NCBI GenBank assembly: GCA_030646035.1 | Contig: JAUSMY010000036.1 | Location: forward strand, 1 to 64,000 | Direction: 5' to 3' | Length of the DNA: 64,000 nucleotides | Source: Thermodesulfovibrionia bacterium | GTDB lineage: Bacteria > Nitrospirota > Thermodesulfovibrionia > UBA6902 | Part shown: piece by piece, positions 39,657-48,593 of the stretch | Layout of the letters: each line of letters starts with the position of its first letter | How positions within the stretch are numbered: position 1 is the first letter of the stretch | The notes under the pieces: generated by a model | The model's input: the letters and a program-made list of their open reading frames with translations, nothing else | What the model was told of the DNA's origin: nothing | Database searches by the model: none | Position numbers and translations under genes: made by a program

Positions 39657-40190
39657 TTAATCCCCTTCAAACTCTGTAAGGCAGTGCACTTTATACCCTT
39701 TGCCGGTCAGCCTCTTTTCGCCGCCCACATCAGGAAGGTTCACGATGAATGCCATCTCTGATACTATGCCGCCGAGTTTTTCTATAAGAGTTGCCGCAGC
39801 CAGAGCTGTTCCGCCGGTTGCAAGCAGGTCATCGACCAGTATGACCTTTGCGCCTTTCTCTATGGCGTCCTTATGCATCTCAACAGTGTCTGTCCCATAC
39901 TCAAGTTCGTATTCATGTCTTACGACCTCAGCCGGAAGTTTGCCGATCTTTCTGACAGGCACAAATCCTTTCCCGAGCGTGTATGATAATGCCCCGCCGA
40001 TGATAAAGCCCCTTGCCTCTATGCCGACGATAACGTCAAAATCCATATCTTTTGTAATATATCTTTGCGTCAGGGCATCAATGACCAGCCTGAAGCCGAC
40101 CGGGTCTTTAATAAGGGTGGTGATGTCTCTGAACATTATTCCTTTTTTGGGATGATCCGGGATTGTTCTTATTCTGGATTTGATAGACAT
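39657..40190 (-). CDS. apt: Adenine phosphoribosyltransferase
   Basis: A 177-residue enzyme that makes AMP from adenine and PRPP. The PRPP-binding motif VILVDDLLATGGTALAA (about residues 120-136) and the N-terminal IPDHPKKGIMFRDIT are typical. The length is normal. AAGGAG precedes ATG 40190. It lies 23 bp after mtnP in the same direction, so adenine released from methylthioadenosine can be recycled directly to AMP. Confidence 0.96.
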   Translation of the reverse strand: MSIKSRIRTIPDHPKKGIMFRDITTLIKDPVGFRLVIDALTQRYITKDMDFDVIVGIEARGFIIGGALSYTLGKGFVPVRKIGKLPAEVVRHEYELEYGTDTVEMHKDAIEKGAKVILVDDLLATGGTALAAATLIEKLGGIVSEMAFIVNLPDVGGEKRLTGKGYKVHCLTEFEGD

Positions 40191-40213
40191 AATGATCTCC
40201 TTATTATTTACAG

Positions 40214-40978
40214 TTATTGACAGCAGTTATCGTCGTATTCAGCGATCTTCGGAATGACCTTCAGGAACAGCTTTATTACATTGCCTGAGTTCTTCCTCAT
40301 CGTCTCTAATATCATCTCCCATGTGACCGGCTCTTCTTCCTCATGCCAGCAGTCATAATCAGTTGACATCGCAATCGCCGCGTAATGCATCTTCTTCTCC
40401 CTCGCGAGATTGGCCTCAGGCACGGTGCTCATGTTTATGACATCTGCGTTCCAGCTTCTGAACATATGGCTTTCAGCCTTTGTGGAGAACCTCGGCCCTT
40501 CGATGGTTATGACGGTCTTGTTTGCATGAAAGGGCAGGCCCATCTCTTTGGCAGATGAAGAGAGAAGGTTTATGAGATTTCGGCAGAAAGGTTCTGCCAT
40601 CGGAGTATGCACTACAACATCCTCATTAAAGAATGTGGTCTCTCTCTTTCTGGTATGGTCTATGAACTGGTCCGGAAATACAAGATGCCCCGGCGCTATC
40701 TCTTTCCTTAAAGAGCCGACCGCCGTAGATGCGAGTATGTGCGTGCATCCCTGCTCTTTGAGCGCCCAGATATTCGCCCTGAAGTTTACCTTTGACGGAT
40801 ATATTGAGTGGTCTTTGCCGTGCCTGGCGATGATCGCCACATCGATCCCGCCGATCGAGCCGATCGTAAGAGGTGATGTCGGTGCGCCGTATGGGGTCTC
40901 AACCTTTATCTCTTTTGCATCTTTCAGGATATCAGGGTTATCAAGCCCCGAGCCTCCGATGATTCCGACCTTGATCAT
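40214..40978 (-). CDS. mtnP: S-methyl-5'-thioadenosine phosphorylase
   Basis: A 254-residue purine nucleoside phosphorylase family member. It starts KVGIIGGSGLDNP and has RHGKDHSIYPSKVNFRANIWALKE, IDHTRKRETTFF and the substrate-binding NMSTVPEANLAREK. The TVPE/NxST context favours MTA over inosine or guanosine. It splits methylthioadenosine into adenine and methylthioribose-1-phosphate. AAAGGAGCTATAA precedes ATG 40978. Its downstream partner apt uses the adenine; no further methionine-salvage gene is in the window. Confidence 0.93.
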   Translation of the reverse strand: MIKVGIIGGSGLDNPDILKDAKEIKVETPYGAPTSPLTIGSIGGIDVAIIARHGKDHSIYPSKVNFRANIWALKEQGCTHILASTAVGSLRKEIAPGHLVFPDQFIDHTRKRETTFFNEDVVVHTPMAEPFCRNLINLLSSSAKEMGLPFHANKTVITIEGPRFSTKAESHMFRSWNADVINMSTVPEANLAREKKMHYAAIAMSTDYDCWHEEEEPVTWEMILETMRKNSGNVIKLFLKVIPKIAEYDDNCCQ

Positions 40979-41115
40979 TTATAGCTCCTTTGAAATGGTT
41001 TTTTGATTATAGACTTTCCCATCTTAATTCTTCAATAATTGCATGTTAATTAAAGTCTGTTCTATTATAAAAAACCTTAAGACTCCTTCTTCTACGGCGT
41101 TTAGGTTCATTGAAA

Positions 41116-41796
41116 ATGAGCAACATACTTGTCCTTTTTGACATTGACGAGACGCTTATAGATTCCGGCAAGGCCGGGAGCAGGGCGCTTAACAGCGCGT
41201 TCTATGAGCTCTTCGGCATCAGAGACGCCTTCAGGGATATTAAGATGGCGGGCATGACAGATATCCAGATAATGAAGGAAGGGCTTATGATGCATGGGCT
41301 CTTAAGCGACAGCGGAGAGGTTGAGGTGCTTATGTATAAATATCTCGATCATCTTTCTCATGAGATCAACAACCCGTGGAAGTATATAAAGCCCGGCGTG
41401 CTTGAGATACTTGATACGCTTACCTGGGATGCGGTTCCCCTCGGACTTCTGACAGGCAACCTTGAGGCAGGCGCGGATATAAAGCTGGCATCGTTTGACC
41501 TTAGAAAGTATTTCTCTGACGGCGCTTTCGGAAGCGACCATGAAGACCGCAATATGCTCCTGCCGATAGCGGTTAAAAAGTTCTCACAGATCGGGATCAA
41601 TACAACATATGAAAAGTGCGTTGTCATCGGCGATACCCCGCGTGATGTGATGTGCGCCAAGATCTACAATGCCCATTCGATCGGAGTCGCTACAGGGCCG
41701 TACAGCAAAGCTGATTTGGAAGAGGCGGGGGCTGATCTGGTTCTTGAGGATCTGGCGGATAAAGCGGTTTGCCTGGAATATATCAATAGTATTTAG
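41116..41796 (+). CDS. HAD-superfamily phosphatase (Gph-like)
   Basis: A 226-residue hydrolase with HAD motif I FDIDETLID (residues 8-16), motif II LLTGN, the motif III lysine and motif IV GDTPRDV. It resembles phosphoglycolate phosphatase; the substrate is unknown. ATG 41116 is preferred to TTG 41110. The last 41 bases of the gene (41754-41794) are repeated, with five differences, at 50473-50513. This makes the gene end look like an insertion boundary. Confidence 0.85.
   Translation: MSNILVLFDIDETLIDSGKAGSRALNSAFYELFGIRDAFRDIKMAGMTDIQIMKEGLMMHGLLSDSGEVEVLMYKYLDHLSHEINNPWKYIKPGVLEILDTLTWDAVPLGLLTGNLEAGADIKLASFDLRKYFSDGAFGSDHEDRNMLLPIAVKKFSQIGINTTYEKCVVIGDTPRDVMCAKIYNAHSIGVATGPYSKADLEEAGADLVLEDLADKAVCLEYINSI
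41754..41794 (+). repeat. Direct repeat, left copy (3' end of HAD gene)
   Basis: 41 bp ending in ATATATCAATAGTATTT, 36 of 41 identical to 50473-50513. It encodes the end of the HAD protein (ADKAVCLEYINSI) and runs to one base before the last bases of its TAG stop. Confidence 0.8.
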
Positions 41797-41875
41797 CCCT
41801 CTCTATACTCCAACACAGACACTGAAAAAAGTAATTATGCCAAATATTGATGTGAGGAAGCCTTGAGGTTCAGCT

Positions 41876-41909
41876 GTATATCTTATGGTTACTAAGATAT
41901 ACTTTTTTT
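41876..41909 (+). terminator. Intrinsic terminator after the HAD gene
   Basis: Perfect 10-bp stem GTATATCTTA (41876-41885) / TAAGATATAC (41893-41902) with a 7-nt loop, followed by seven Ts (41903-41909). Confidence 0.88.
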
Positions 41910-41974
41910 GGTCAATTATTTATAATGATATTCTTAATTATCTATGAAAAACATATCGTTAACGGCATAGTTCA

Positions 41975-43387
41975 ATGGAAATAATCCTGCGAGAGCATAT
42001 CTCGAAGATCCCTCTATTTTCAGAGGTCGACCACGACGAACTCTTCACTTTACTGAATACCTGTACTGTAGAGGTTTTTGATCGTGGAGAAAAGATCTAT
42101 AACTACGGCGATTATGGCGAAGACTGCTGTGTCATTCTCTCAGGCCGGGTAAGGGTTGAGTTAAGTCCTGCAAATACTTTTGGTGAAATATTGTTAGGTG
42201 AAGGTGACATCTTTGGGGAAATAGCGGCACTTTCCGGATATGTCAGAACAGCGGATGTTGTCCCCTTAAAACGTACAGAAGTTCTTGTAATACCTAAAGA
42301 GACGTTATTAAATCTTTTTGATAAATTCCCTCTGATCAAAAGCAGGATAGATGCTCTATATTGTGAGCGTGTTCTTGCTTCTCAGCTCCCCTCTATTCCA
42401 ATCTTTATGGGATTGACCAAAGACATAATTGAAGAGCTGATCGATAAAGCAACTCTCCATACCTATAACAGCGGTGAGGCTGTTTTTCATCAGGGAGATG
42501 AAGCGGATGCCTTTTATGTCGTTAGATATGGATTGGTAAAGATCACGGAGACGGGGGCTGATGGAAGAAAAAGGGTGCTGGCCTATCTTAAGGCAGGGCA
42601 TTACTTCGGTGAAATGGCCTTGGTAAATGAGAATGAGAAGAGGATGGCTACCATTACTGCTATCAGCCGGACTGAACTTATTAAGGTATCGCGGGCTGAT
42701 TTCCAAAATATAATAGAATTGCACCCAAGGGTTAAAACAAGTCTGGAGACAAGTATTGAAAAGATAAAACAGAAGAACATGCATATGCGCGAGGATGAAC
42801 ATATGGAGAAGACTCTGCGCTCTGTGATCGACATGGGAATTGTTCAGTCGAAAGAGGTGCTGGTTATTGATATTACAAAATGTATCAATTGTGATAATTG
42901 CCTGAAAGCCTGCGGTGCGCTGCACAATGATCAGGTCAGGCTGGTAAGAAAGGGGGTAGCATTAAACAACAACCTGCTCATCGCCTCATCATGCTGGCAT
43001 TGTGAAAATCCCTCATGCATGATCAAATGCCCGACAGGTGCTATCAACAGAGGTTTTGAGGGTGAGATCTATCACAATAAGTCTTGTATTGCATGCGGGC
43101 TATGTGCCAAAAACTGCCCGTACGGGAACATATTTGTTGTAGCTCTGCCTGATACTAATGGAAATAAGGATGTTAATAATGGATTCCTCAGCCGTTATTT
43201 TAAAAAAAGAGACAGCAGGCAGATAGATCAGGAACCTGATGTAAAACGAAAACCAAAAAGAATGGTTGTAAAATGCGACATGTGCCGTGAACATCCTTTC
43301 ATGGGATGCGTTTACAACTGCCCGACCGGAGCGGCACGGAAGATAGATACTTCAAATTTCTTTACGGATGTCATAAATCTAAATTGA
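41975..43387 (+). CDS. Double cNMP-binding domain fused to a four-cluster [4Fe-4S] ferredoxin
   Basis: A 470-residue soluble protein. Two Crp-type cyclic-nucleotide-binding domains (about 10-125 and 138-255; GEIAALSG and GEMALVNEN mark their phosphate-binding cassettes) precede a ferredoxin domain with sixteen cysteines: C303/306/309/313, C340/343/348/352, C371/374/377/381 and C424/427/435/439. That is the spacing of DmsB/HybA-type subunits holding four clusters. There is no DNA-binding HTH. The stop is 3 bp before the membrane protein gene. It is probably an electron-transfer subunit gated by a ligand; the nucleotide and donor are unknown. Confidence 0.88.
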   Translation: MEIILREHISKIPLFSEVDHDELFTLLNTCTVEVFDRGEKIYNYGDYGEDCCVILSGRVRVELSPANTFGEILLGEGDIFGEIAALSGYVRTADVVPLKRTEVLVIPKETLLNLFDKFPLIKSRIDALYCERVLASQLPSIPIFMGLTKDIIEELIDKATLHTYNSGEAVFHQGDEADAFYVVRYGLVKITETGADGRKRVLAYLKAGHYFGEMALVNENEKRMATITAISRTELIKVSRADFQNIIELHPRVKTSLETSIEKIKQKNMHMREDEHMEKTLRSVIDMGIVQSKEVLVIDITKCINCDNCLKACGALHNDQVRLVRKGVALNNNLLIASSCWHCENPSCMIKCPTGAINRGFEGEIYHNKSCIACGLCAKNCPYGNIFVVALPDTNGNKDVNNGFLSRYFKKRDSRQIDQEPDVKRKPKRMVVKCDMCREHPFMGCVYNCPTGAARKIDTSNFFTDVINLN

Positions 43388-43390
43388 GAT

Positions 43391-44197
43391 ATGAAAAATA
43401 ATCTGAGAAGCAGATGGCCGCTTGTATCGCTGATAATAATGACTTTGCTTTCCATAAGTTATTATCTATATACTCGCGTCACATACCCGATCAACAGGTC
43501 TTATTTTGTGCTGAGTTACGGGTTTCTTTGCTTATTCCTCTTGCTGCCCCTTATCTTGTATATCTTCAGGAAAAATATTTACAGTTACAGGCTTGGTTCC
43601 CAGCAGGCATGGCTGCAGTCACACATTTATATAGGCATCATAAGCCTGGTGCTCCTGCTCATGCATTCCGGCTTCCGGCTTACCGGAACCTTCAGCATTT
43701 TTCTTGTAATGTTATATCTTCTTACCGTTGTCAGCGGGATCGCCGGGGCATTGATCTATAGGTCCGTCCCTCTTTCTTTGGTGAAATTCGGCAGAAAAAC
43801 AAGATCTGAAGAAGAGTTGATCAGCGATCTAAAGAATTCTCTGGAAGAGGCAGACTCTCTGGTTTCAAAGACTTCCAATGAGCTGAAAAAGATCTATGAA
43901 GAAAAAATAAGGCCATCTATCGAATTAGAAAGGATCAAGTGGGAATATTTATTCATGGAAGAAAGGGAGCTGCTTGATAAACGCAGGGGGGAGATCGAGG
44001 GATTAAAGGCAAGTGTTCTGAGTCAGGATATTCATGACCTGAATACACTAAGCTCCATTTTTATAGAATCAGAGAAAACCTCTTTTGTATTGGCCAAGAT
44101 AAAGATACAGGAAGCCTGGCTGAGTCTGCATATGCCTTTAACTTTAGCTTTGCTCACAGGCGTCATAATTCACATAGCTGTCATTTTATATTATTAA
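43391..44197 (+). CDS. Cytochrome b-like membrane subunit
   Basis: A 268-residue inner-membrane protein with helices at about residues 9-26, 37-59, 79-99, 105-128 and 246-267. A long charged coiled-coil-like insertion (about 140-235) separates the last helix. Paired histidines in LQSHIYIGIISLVLLLMHSGF and in LHMPLTLALLTGVIIHIAV could ligate two b hemes, as in ferric-reductase-like cytochromes. It lies between the ferredoxin gene and the triheme cytochrome gene, which starts at the next base after its stop, so it likely passes electrons across the membrane. Confidence 0.75.
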   Translation: MKNNLRSRWPLVSLIIMTLLSISYYLYTRVTYPINRSYFVLSYGFLCLFLLLPLILYIFRKNIYSYRLGSQQAWLQSHIYIGIISLVLLLMHSGFRLTGTFSIFLVMLYLLTVVSGIAGALIYRSVPLSLVKFGRKTRSEEELISDLKNSLEEADSLVSKTSNELKKIYEEKIRPSIELERIKWEYLFMEERELLDKRRGEIEGLKASVLSQDIHDLNTLSSIFIESEKTSFVLAKIKIQEAWLSLHMPLTLALLTGVIIHIAVILYY

Positions 44198-44545
44198 ATG
44201 AAAAATATAGATATCAAGATAATCGCGGGCGTGTACCTCTCTATTTTTGTGATCATCTTTCTTTTTTTATACGGGTACCCTCGCAGTCATGCGGTATTTA
44301 TGAATGGGGAGATATCATACAAACATTCATACCTGAAGAAAGACTGCAACGCATGCCATGTGCCATGGGAGGGGGTCAAGGACGCTTCCTGTATAAAATG
44401 CCATGTTGACAACAAACACTATTATGACGATATAGCAAAAGCCTACATAAATAAAATAAGGTGTTTTGACTGCCATCTTGAACATCAGGGCAGGACATAT
44501 GACCCGGAAGTAACGGCATATTCCCCGCCGCCTGATCGCAAGTAA
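44198..44545 (+). CDS. Membrane-anchored triheme cytochrome c
   Basis: A 115-residue protein with an N-terminal membrane anchor (about 8-26) and three CxxCH heme sites: C50-C53-H54, C65-C68-H69 and C89-C92-H93. The layout is that of a small cytochrome c3/c7-like domain facing the periplasm. ATG comes directly after the stop of the cytochrome b-like gene, so they are coupled. No enzyme activity is evident; it is an electron carrier. Confidence 0.9.
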   Translation: MKNIDIKIIAGVYLSIFVIIFLFLYGYPRSHAVFMNGEISYKHSYLKKDCNACHVPWEGVKDASCIKCHVDNKHYYDDIAKAYINKIRCFDCHLEHQGRTYDPEVTAYSPPPDRK

Positions 44546-44589
44546 ATATTGTTTTATCATATATCAATGACAGCGTTGGAGGCAGCATT

Positions 44590-45378
44590 ATGAAATTTAT
44601 CAGGTCATTTGTAAAGCATATTAAAAAAGAGAGCATGTCAAGGAGAGAGCTGCTGACAGGAGCAGGGAAGATTGCTGTTGGTGCAGCAGCAGGGATCGGC
44701 ATAGTATCAGCAGGAGGGTTAGGCCTGTTATCTGAAGCTCAAGCCAAAAATACCGAATTCCCGTGGGGCTATAAAAAGATAGACCCTGCCAGGGCGGGGA
44801 AGATAGCTTATGAGAACTGGTACAAAAACTTCTGTTGTTATGGAACTACCAGCGGGATACTCTTGCCGCTTCAGCAGGATGTGGGAGACCCTTACACCCG
44901 CTTCCCTCTTGAAGCTATGATATGGGGCCACGGCGGAGCAGTCGGCTGGGGAACGCTGTGCGGCTGCCTGACCGGAGCCGGTTTAGCCACTTCTCTCATA
45001 GCAGGCCAGGAGGGGGAGCTGATCCTGAATGAAGTAATAACATGGTATACAAAAACTATATTGCCAATCTATGAACCTGCGAACCCCATCGCTCAGATCA
45101 GGCAGAAAAATATAAGCGGCTCCGCTCTCTGTCATATCTCTGTCGGAAAATGGATGGCCCAGGAAGGGGGCACTTTCCATTCTCCTCAAAGAATGGAAAG
45201 GTGCGCAAGGCTCACGGCGGATGTGACTATAAAGACGGTGGAACTTTTAAATGACTGGTCTGACGGCAAGTTCCAGCCTTCCCGCCGCTCACAGGTTGCG
45301 ATGTACCAGATGCCTACAGAGAATAAATGCAGGCAATGCCACAGCGGGCTGGAACCCGATGTGCCCGGGGATATATAG
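44590..45378 (+). CDS. Split-Soret cytochrome c-like protein, Tat-exported
   Basis: A 262-residue protein with a Tat signal (SRRELLTGAGK at about 17-27, cleavage near AQA-KN). It resembles the split-Soret cytochrome c / C_GCAxxG_C_C family: CC at 82-83, GTLCGCLTGAG with C124/C126, C171, C195 and a C-terminal CRQCH heme site (C237, C240, H241). In the known Desulfovibrio protein, hemes stack in a dimer and a [2Fe-2S] cluster is held by the extra cysteines. It is the last gene of the ferredoxin-cyt b-cyt c operon. The physiological reaction is unknown. Confidence 0.87.
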   Translation: MKFIRSFVKHIKKESMSRRELLTGAGKIAVGAAAGIGIVSAGGLGLLSEAQAKNTEFPWGYKKIDPARAGKIAYENWYKNFCCYGTTSGILLPLQQDVGDPYTRFPLEAMIWGHGGAVGWGTLCGCLTGAGLATSLIAGQEGELILNEVITWYTKTILPIYEPANPIAQIRQKNISGSALCHISVGKWMAQEGGTFHSPQRMERCARLTADVTIKTVELLNDWSDGKFQPSRRSQVAMYQMPTENKCRQCHSGLEPDVPGDI

Positions 45379-45422
45379 TATTTAGTTTCCCCCTTTTCTC
45401 CTTTTAGGAAACATATCAAAAC

Positions 45423-45450
45423 TTGACAATTTTGTAAGATAACATAATAA
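45423..45450 (+). promoter_or_regulatory. Sigma-70-type promoter of the TetR-efflux operon
   Basis: TTGACA at 45423-45428, a 16-bp spacer and TAATAA at 45445-45450. The operator palindrome begins 4 bp downstream, over the expected start site. Confidence 0.65.
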
Positions 45451-45453
45451 TCA

Positions 45454-45481
45454 AAAGGTGAGTAACTAATCACTCACCTTT
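45454..45481. promoter_or_regulatory. TetR-type operator palindrome
   Basis: Perfect 10-bp arms AAAGGTGAGT (45454-45463) and ACTCACCTTT (45472-45481) with an 8-bp spacer. The site lies between the -10 box and the TetR gene, so it probably mediates autoregulation. A second inverted repeat TTAAACTG/CAGTTTAA (45480-45500) abuts it. Confidence 0.75.
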
Positions 45482-45533
45482 AAACTGTTTTCCAGTTTAA
45501 GTATATGACAAATGGAATTAGAGGGAGGAAACC

Positions 45534-46151
45534 TTGGGCAAGCCGCATGAGGAAAGAAAAGAGGAGATCATCAAAAAAACGCTTGAATTGGCTGCTGAAG
45601 AGGGGATAACGCGACTGACGACCCAGATCATAGCGGACCGGGTGGGGATTGCGCAGTCAACTATTTTTAAGCATTTTAAAACACGCGACGATATATTCAG
45701 CGCCGCCATAAAGTGGATATCGGGTCAGATCTTCAGCCTGCTCGAGCAGAAGACGTCAGTGGAGTCAACAACTCCAATGGAACGACTGCATTATCTCATC
45801 AATAGGCATCTTGCTTTGGTGAGCAAACATCGAGGGCTGCCTCGCCTCCTCTTTTCCGACCGCCTGCATCAGGAATCACCTCATCTTAAGAAAGCCGCAC
45901 AGGAGATAATCACCCGATATATAACTCTTGTTTCAGATATTATCCGCGAAGGAATTAAAGAGGGGCAGTTCCGCAATGATGCAGATCCTGAAGAAACCGC
46001 CCGTTGTTTTATAGCACTTCTCCAAGGGGCTATTGTACGATGGTCAATTTTTGATTTTTCATTTCCGATTGAAAAAGAGGGTGAGGTGTTATGGCGTTTT
46101 CTCTGGTCGTCACTTGATCCTCACAAGGAAGAAGTCCGGGGCTTGTTATGA
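45534..46151 (+). CDS. TetR/AcrR-family transcriptional regulator
   Basis: A 205-residue repressor. The N-terminal HTH is about residues 10-55 (ERKEEIIKKTLELAAEEGITRLT ... VGIAQSTIFKHFKTRDDIF), followed by an all-helical ligand-binding domain. It starts at TTG 45534 after GAGGGAGG. A palindromic operator lies upstream, and the stop overlaps the start of the outer-membrane channel gene by 4 nt. It most likely represses this efflux operon. Codon choice here (CGC/CGG Arg, GCG) differs from the AGG/AGA-rich native genes. Confidence 0.9.
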   Translation: MGKPHEERKEEIIKKTLELAAEEGITRLTTQIIADRVGIAQSTIFKHFKTRDDIFSAAIKWISGQIFSLLEQKTSVESTTPMERLHYLINRHLALVSKHRGLPRLLFSDRLHQESPHLKKAAQEIITRYITLVSDIIREGIKEGQFRNDADPEETARCFIALLQGAIVRWSIFDFSFPIEKEGEVLWRFLWSSLDPHKEEVRGLL

Positions 46152-47452
46152 GAATCATTGTTCTGCTGATAAGCTCTCTTCTCATTCTTTCAGGGAATTC
46201 CCAGGCAGGAGATGAAGCACAGTCAAATATTCTGACAATGCAAACTTGCATTGATAAAACACTTGCAACACATCCTGATATCAAGCAGCTGCTCTTTCAG
46301 ATGGAACAAAAGGATGCTGCTATAACATCCAGCAAAGCAGACAATCTCCCGCAGGTCTTTGTCAGTGCAGAGTATGACCCGGTAAAAACCTTTGTGATGC
46401 CGCAAAATAGCCGCGTTTTGACTGATGACCATGATGCCATGCGGGCAGGCATTAGCCTGACGCAAAGAATTTATGATTTTGGCAGCAGCCGGGGCAGGAT
46501 CAAGTCATCCGAACTCTCAAAAGAAATTGCCGAGCTCTCACTAAAAGAGGCAAAGAGATTTTTGATCTACCAGGTCCAGACCCTGTACGATACGCTGCTT
46601 TTGCAAAAAGAGGCGATGAAGGTAAGAGAAGAAGATATCAAAACCAAAGAAGAGCTCTACCTCCAGGCTCAGGAGCTGGTAAAGAACGGGATGAAGACAA
46701 AGGCGGATGAAGCGAGTTTTCTGGCATCTGTTTACAGCGCCAAAGATGCATATTCCGGCGCGCAAGCTGCATTTTTAAAGGCCAGGGTTTTGATGGAGCT
46801 TTATATCGGCGAAACTATTGCTCCTGATACGGAGTATGAGGATCTGCTCGAAAAAAGAAGCCTGGCCGAACTGGGCCATGAGGAAGAGATAGAGTTGAAA
46901 GCGAACTTTTTGGAGAAGAACAGCAAAATGCAGATTCAGAAGCAGGCCATACGCCAGAGCGAGGCGCTGTTAGCATCTGTTAAAGGCGAGCGGTATGGAA
47001 CTATCGATGCCGTAGCCTCCTATACGAGAGAGTCCAACTTTTCAGATTATGACGTTTCAATGGCAGGGATCAAAGCGCAGATACCTATCTTTACCGGCGG
47101 CTATCTTACAGCCAAGGTAGCCCAGGCAAAAAAGTCTGTCCTCCAGGCGGAAGAGGCTTACTCCTCGCAAAAGCTTAAACTGCTTAATGAGTTTGAAGGG
47201 ACATTGATCGACCTGCACCGGGCTGATGCGAGTATAGAGGCAAAGAAGGCAGAGATGGAGGCGGCCGGAGAGGCGAGTGATTTGATGGAGGCGCGATACC
47301 TGGAGGGACTGTCTACTTATATAGAAGTCCTTGATGCGACGTCTCAGTATCTGAATGCGAAACTGGGGCTGCTGCAGGCACGCTATAACAAAAGCAACTC
47401 CCGTTATTATATCGACTACATGACGGCAAAAGAGGAGAATATTCATGAATAG
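46148..47452 (+). CDS. TolC-family outer-membrane efflux channel
   Basis: A 434-residue outer-membrane factor with a signal peptide (about 1-20, SQA-GDEAQ). Two OEP repeats rich in long helices (about 35-215 and 230-425) and motifs such as AGISLTQRIYDFGSSRG are typical of TolC/CusC relatives. It begins 4 nt inside the TetR gene and ends 8 nt inside the HlyD gene. It supplies the outer-membrane exit for the ABC exporter encoded next. Confidence 0.9.
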   Translation: MRIIVLLISSLLILSGNSQAGDEAQSNILTMQTCIDKTLATHPDIKQLLFQMEQKDAAITSSKADNLPQVFVSAEYDPVKTFVMPQNSRVLTDDHDAMRAGISLTQRIYDFGSSRGRIKSSELSKEIAELSLKEAKRFLIYQVQTLYDTLLLQKEAMKVREEDIKTKEELYLQAQELVKNGMKTKADEASFLASVYSAKDAYSGAQAAFLKARVLMELYIGETIAPDTEYEDLLEKRSLAELGHEEEIELKANFLEKNSKMQIQKQAIRQSEALLASVKGERYGTIDAVASYTRESNFSDYDVSMAGIKAQIPIFTGGYLTAKVAQAKKSVLQAEEAYSSQKLKLLNEFEGTLIDLHRADASIEAKKAEMEAAGEASDLMEARYLEGLSTYIEVLDATSQYLNAKLGLLQARYNKSNSRYYIDYMTAKEENIHE

Positions 47453-48593
47453 AGGTTGGATCAAATACGCATTGGCAGCTGTTTTGCTATTCGTCAGCGC
47501 CTTATTTTTTTACCAAAAGGCCTATGTACCTAAAAGGACATTTACAACCGTTTCACCTTTACGGGGCGATCTTGAAGTGGAGGTCTTTGGTATAGGAGAG
47601 GTGGACGCTAAAAACATTTACACCATCAGTTCGCAAAGCGGCGGAAAACTGGATGGAGTATATAAAGACCAGGGCGAATGGGTTAAAAATGGCGAACTTC
47701 TCGCAGTTATAGATCCTGTTGATTTGAAGTCAAAGCTTGCTGAAGGCCGGGCTGCTTATCAAAAAGCGCTTTTGGAGATCGAGGCTGCAAAAAAAGAGTA
47801 TGCCCTCAATGAAGAGCGGCACAAACTGGCCCTGCTCACTTACGAGCGCTATGACAGGCTTTATAAGAAGGAATATGTCGCACAAGCTGAATATGATAAT
47901 GCCAAAACTGAGATGCTTACATCAGAGATTCAGCTCCAGGGCAATGGCGTAAATATCCGCTCGGGCGAAGCAGAGGCAGCCGGACTTCTTCAAAGCATCA
48001 ATGGGATTGAAGCGAAGCTTAAAACCCTTCAGATCCGCTCGCCCATCGATGGGTACGTGATCGTCAAAGAGGCTGAAACCTCTGAGACCGTAACACCTTC
48101 TCAGCCCATCCTGCGAATCGTCGACCCTGAAACTCTCTGGATACGCACATATATTGACGAGCGCATAAGCGGTGATATCCGCGCCGGACAGCGGGCTGGG
48201 ATCACGCTGCGCTCGCAGCCTGACAGATCCTTTTCCGGTCATGTGAGCCGTATCAATACCATGAGCGATTCCGTGACGCAAGAGCGTGTAGTTGAGATAA
48301 TCTTTGACGAGATACCAATGCCGTTTTTTGTAAATGAACAGGCTGAAGTGCATATCCAGGTCAAAACACTCTCCAATATACTTAAGATCCCGGCCTCACT
48401 CATTGTCGCATATGGCGGGAAGAAGGGCGTCTGGATCTCAAAAGACAAAGCAGCGCATTTTCAGACACTTGAAATTATCGCGCAAAGCGATGATGAGGTT
48501 GCCGTTGGTTCAGGCATCGATGAAAACAGCCGCATCATAATTCCTGATGCTCATAAAAAAACGCTCCATGAGGGGATGAGTATCCGGCCATGA
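47445..48593 (+). CDS. HlyD-type membrane fusion protein
   Basis: A 382-residue periplasmic adaptor anchored by one N-terminal helix (about 6-24). It has a lipoyl/biotinyl half-motif (TISSQSGGKLDGVYKDQGEWVKNG, about 50-73), a coiled-coil hairpin (about 90-185), the second lipoyl half (LQIRSPIDGYVIVKEAE) and beta-barrel/MP domains. It resembles DevB/MacA. The start overlaps the TolC gene, and its own stop overlaps the permease gene by 4 nt, so the exporter is translated as one unit. Confidence 0.9.
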   Translation: MNRGWIKYALAAVLLFVSALFFYQKAYVPKRTFTTVSPLRGDLEVEVFGIGEVDAKNIYTISSQSGGKLDGVYKDQGEWVKNGELLAVIDPVDLKSKLAEGRAAYQKALLEIEAAKKEYALNEERHKLALLTYERYDRLYKKEYVAQAEYDNAKTEMLTSEIQLQGNGVNIRSGEAEAAGLLQSINGIEAKLKTLQIRSPIDGYVIVKEAETSETVTPSQPILRIVDPETLWIRTYIDERISGDIRAGQRAGITLRSQPDRSFSGHVSRINTMSDSVTQERVVEIIFDEIPMPFFVNEQAEVHIQVKTLSNILKIPASLIVAYGGKKGVWISKDKAAHFQTLEIIAQSDDEVAVGSGIDENSRIIIPDAHKKTLHEGMSIRP

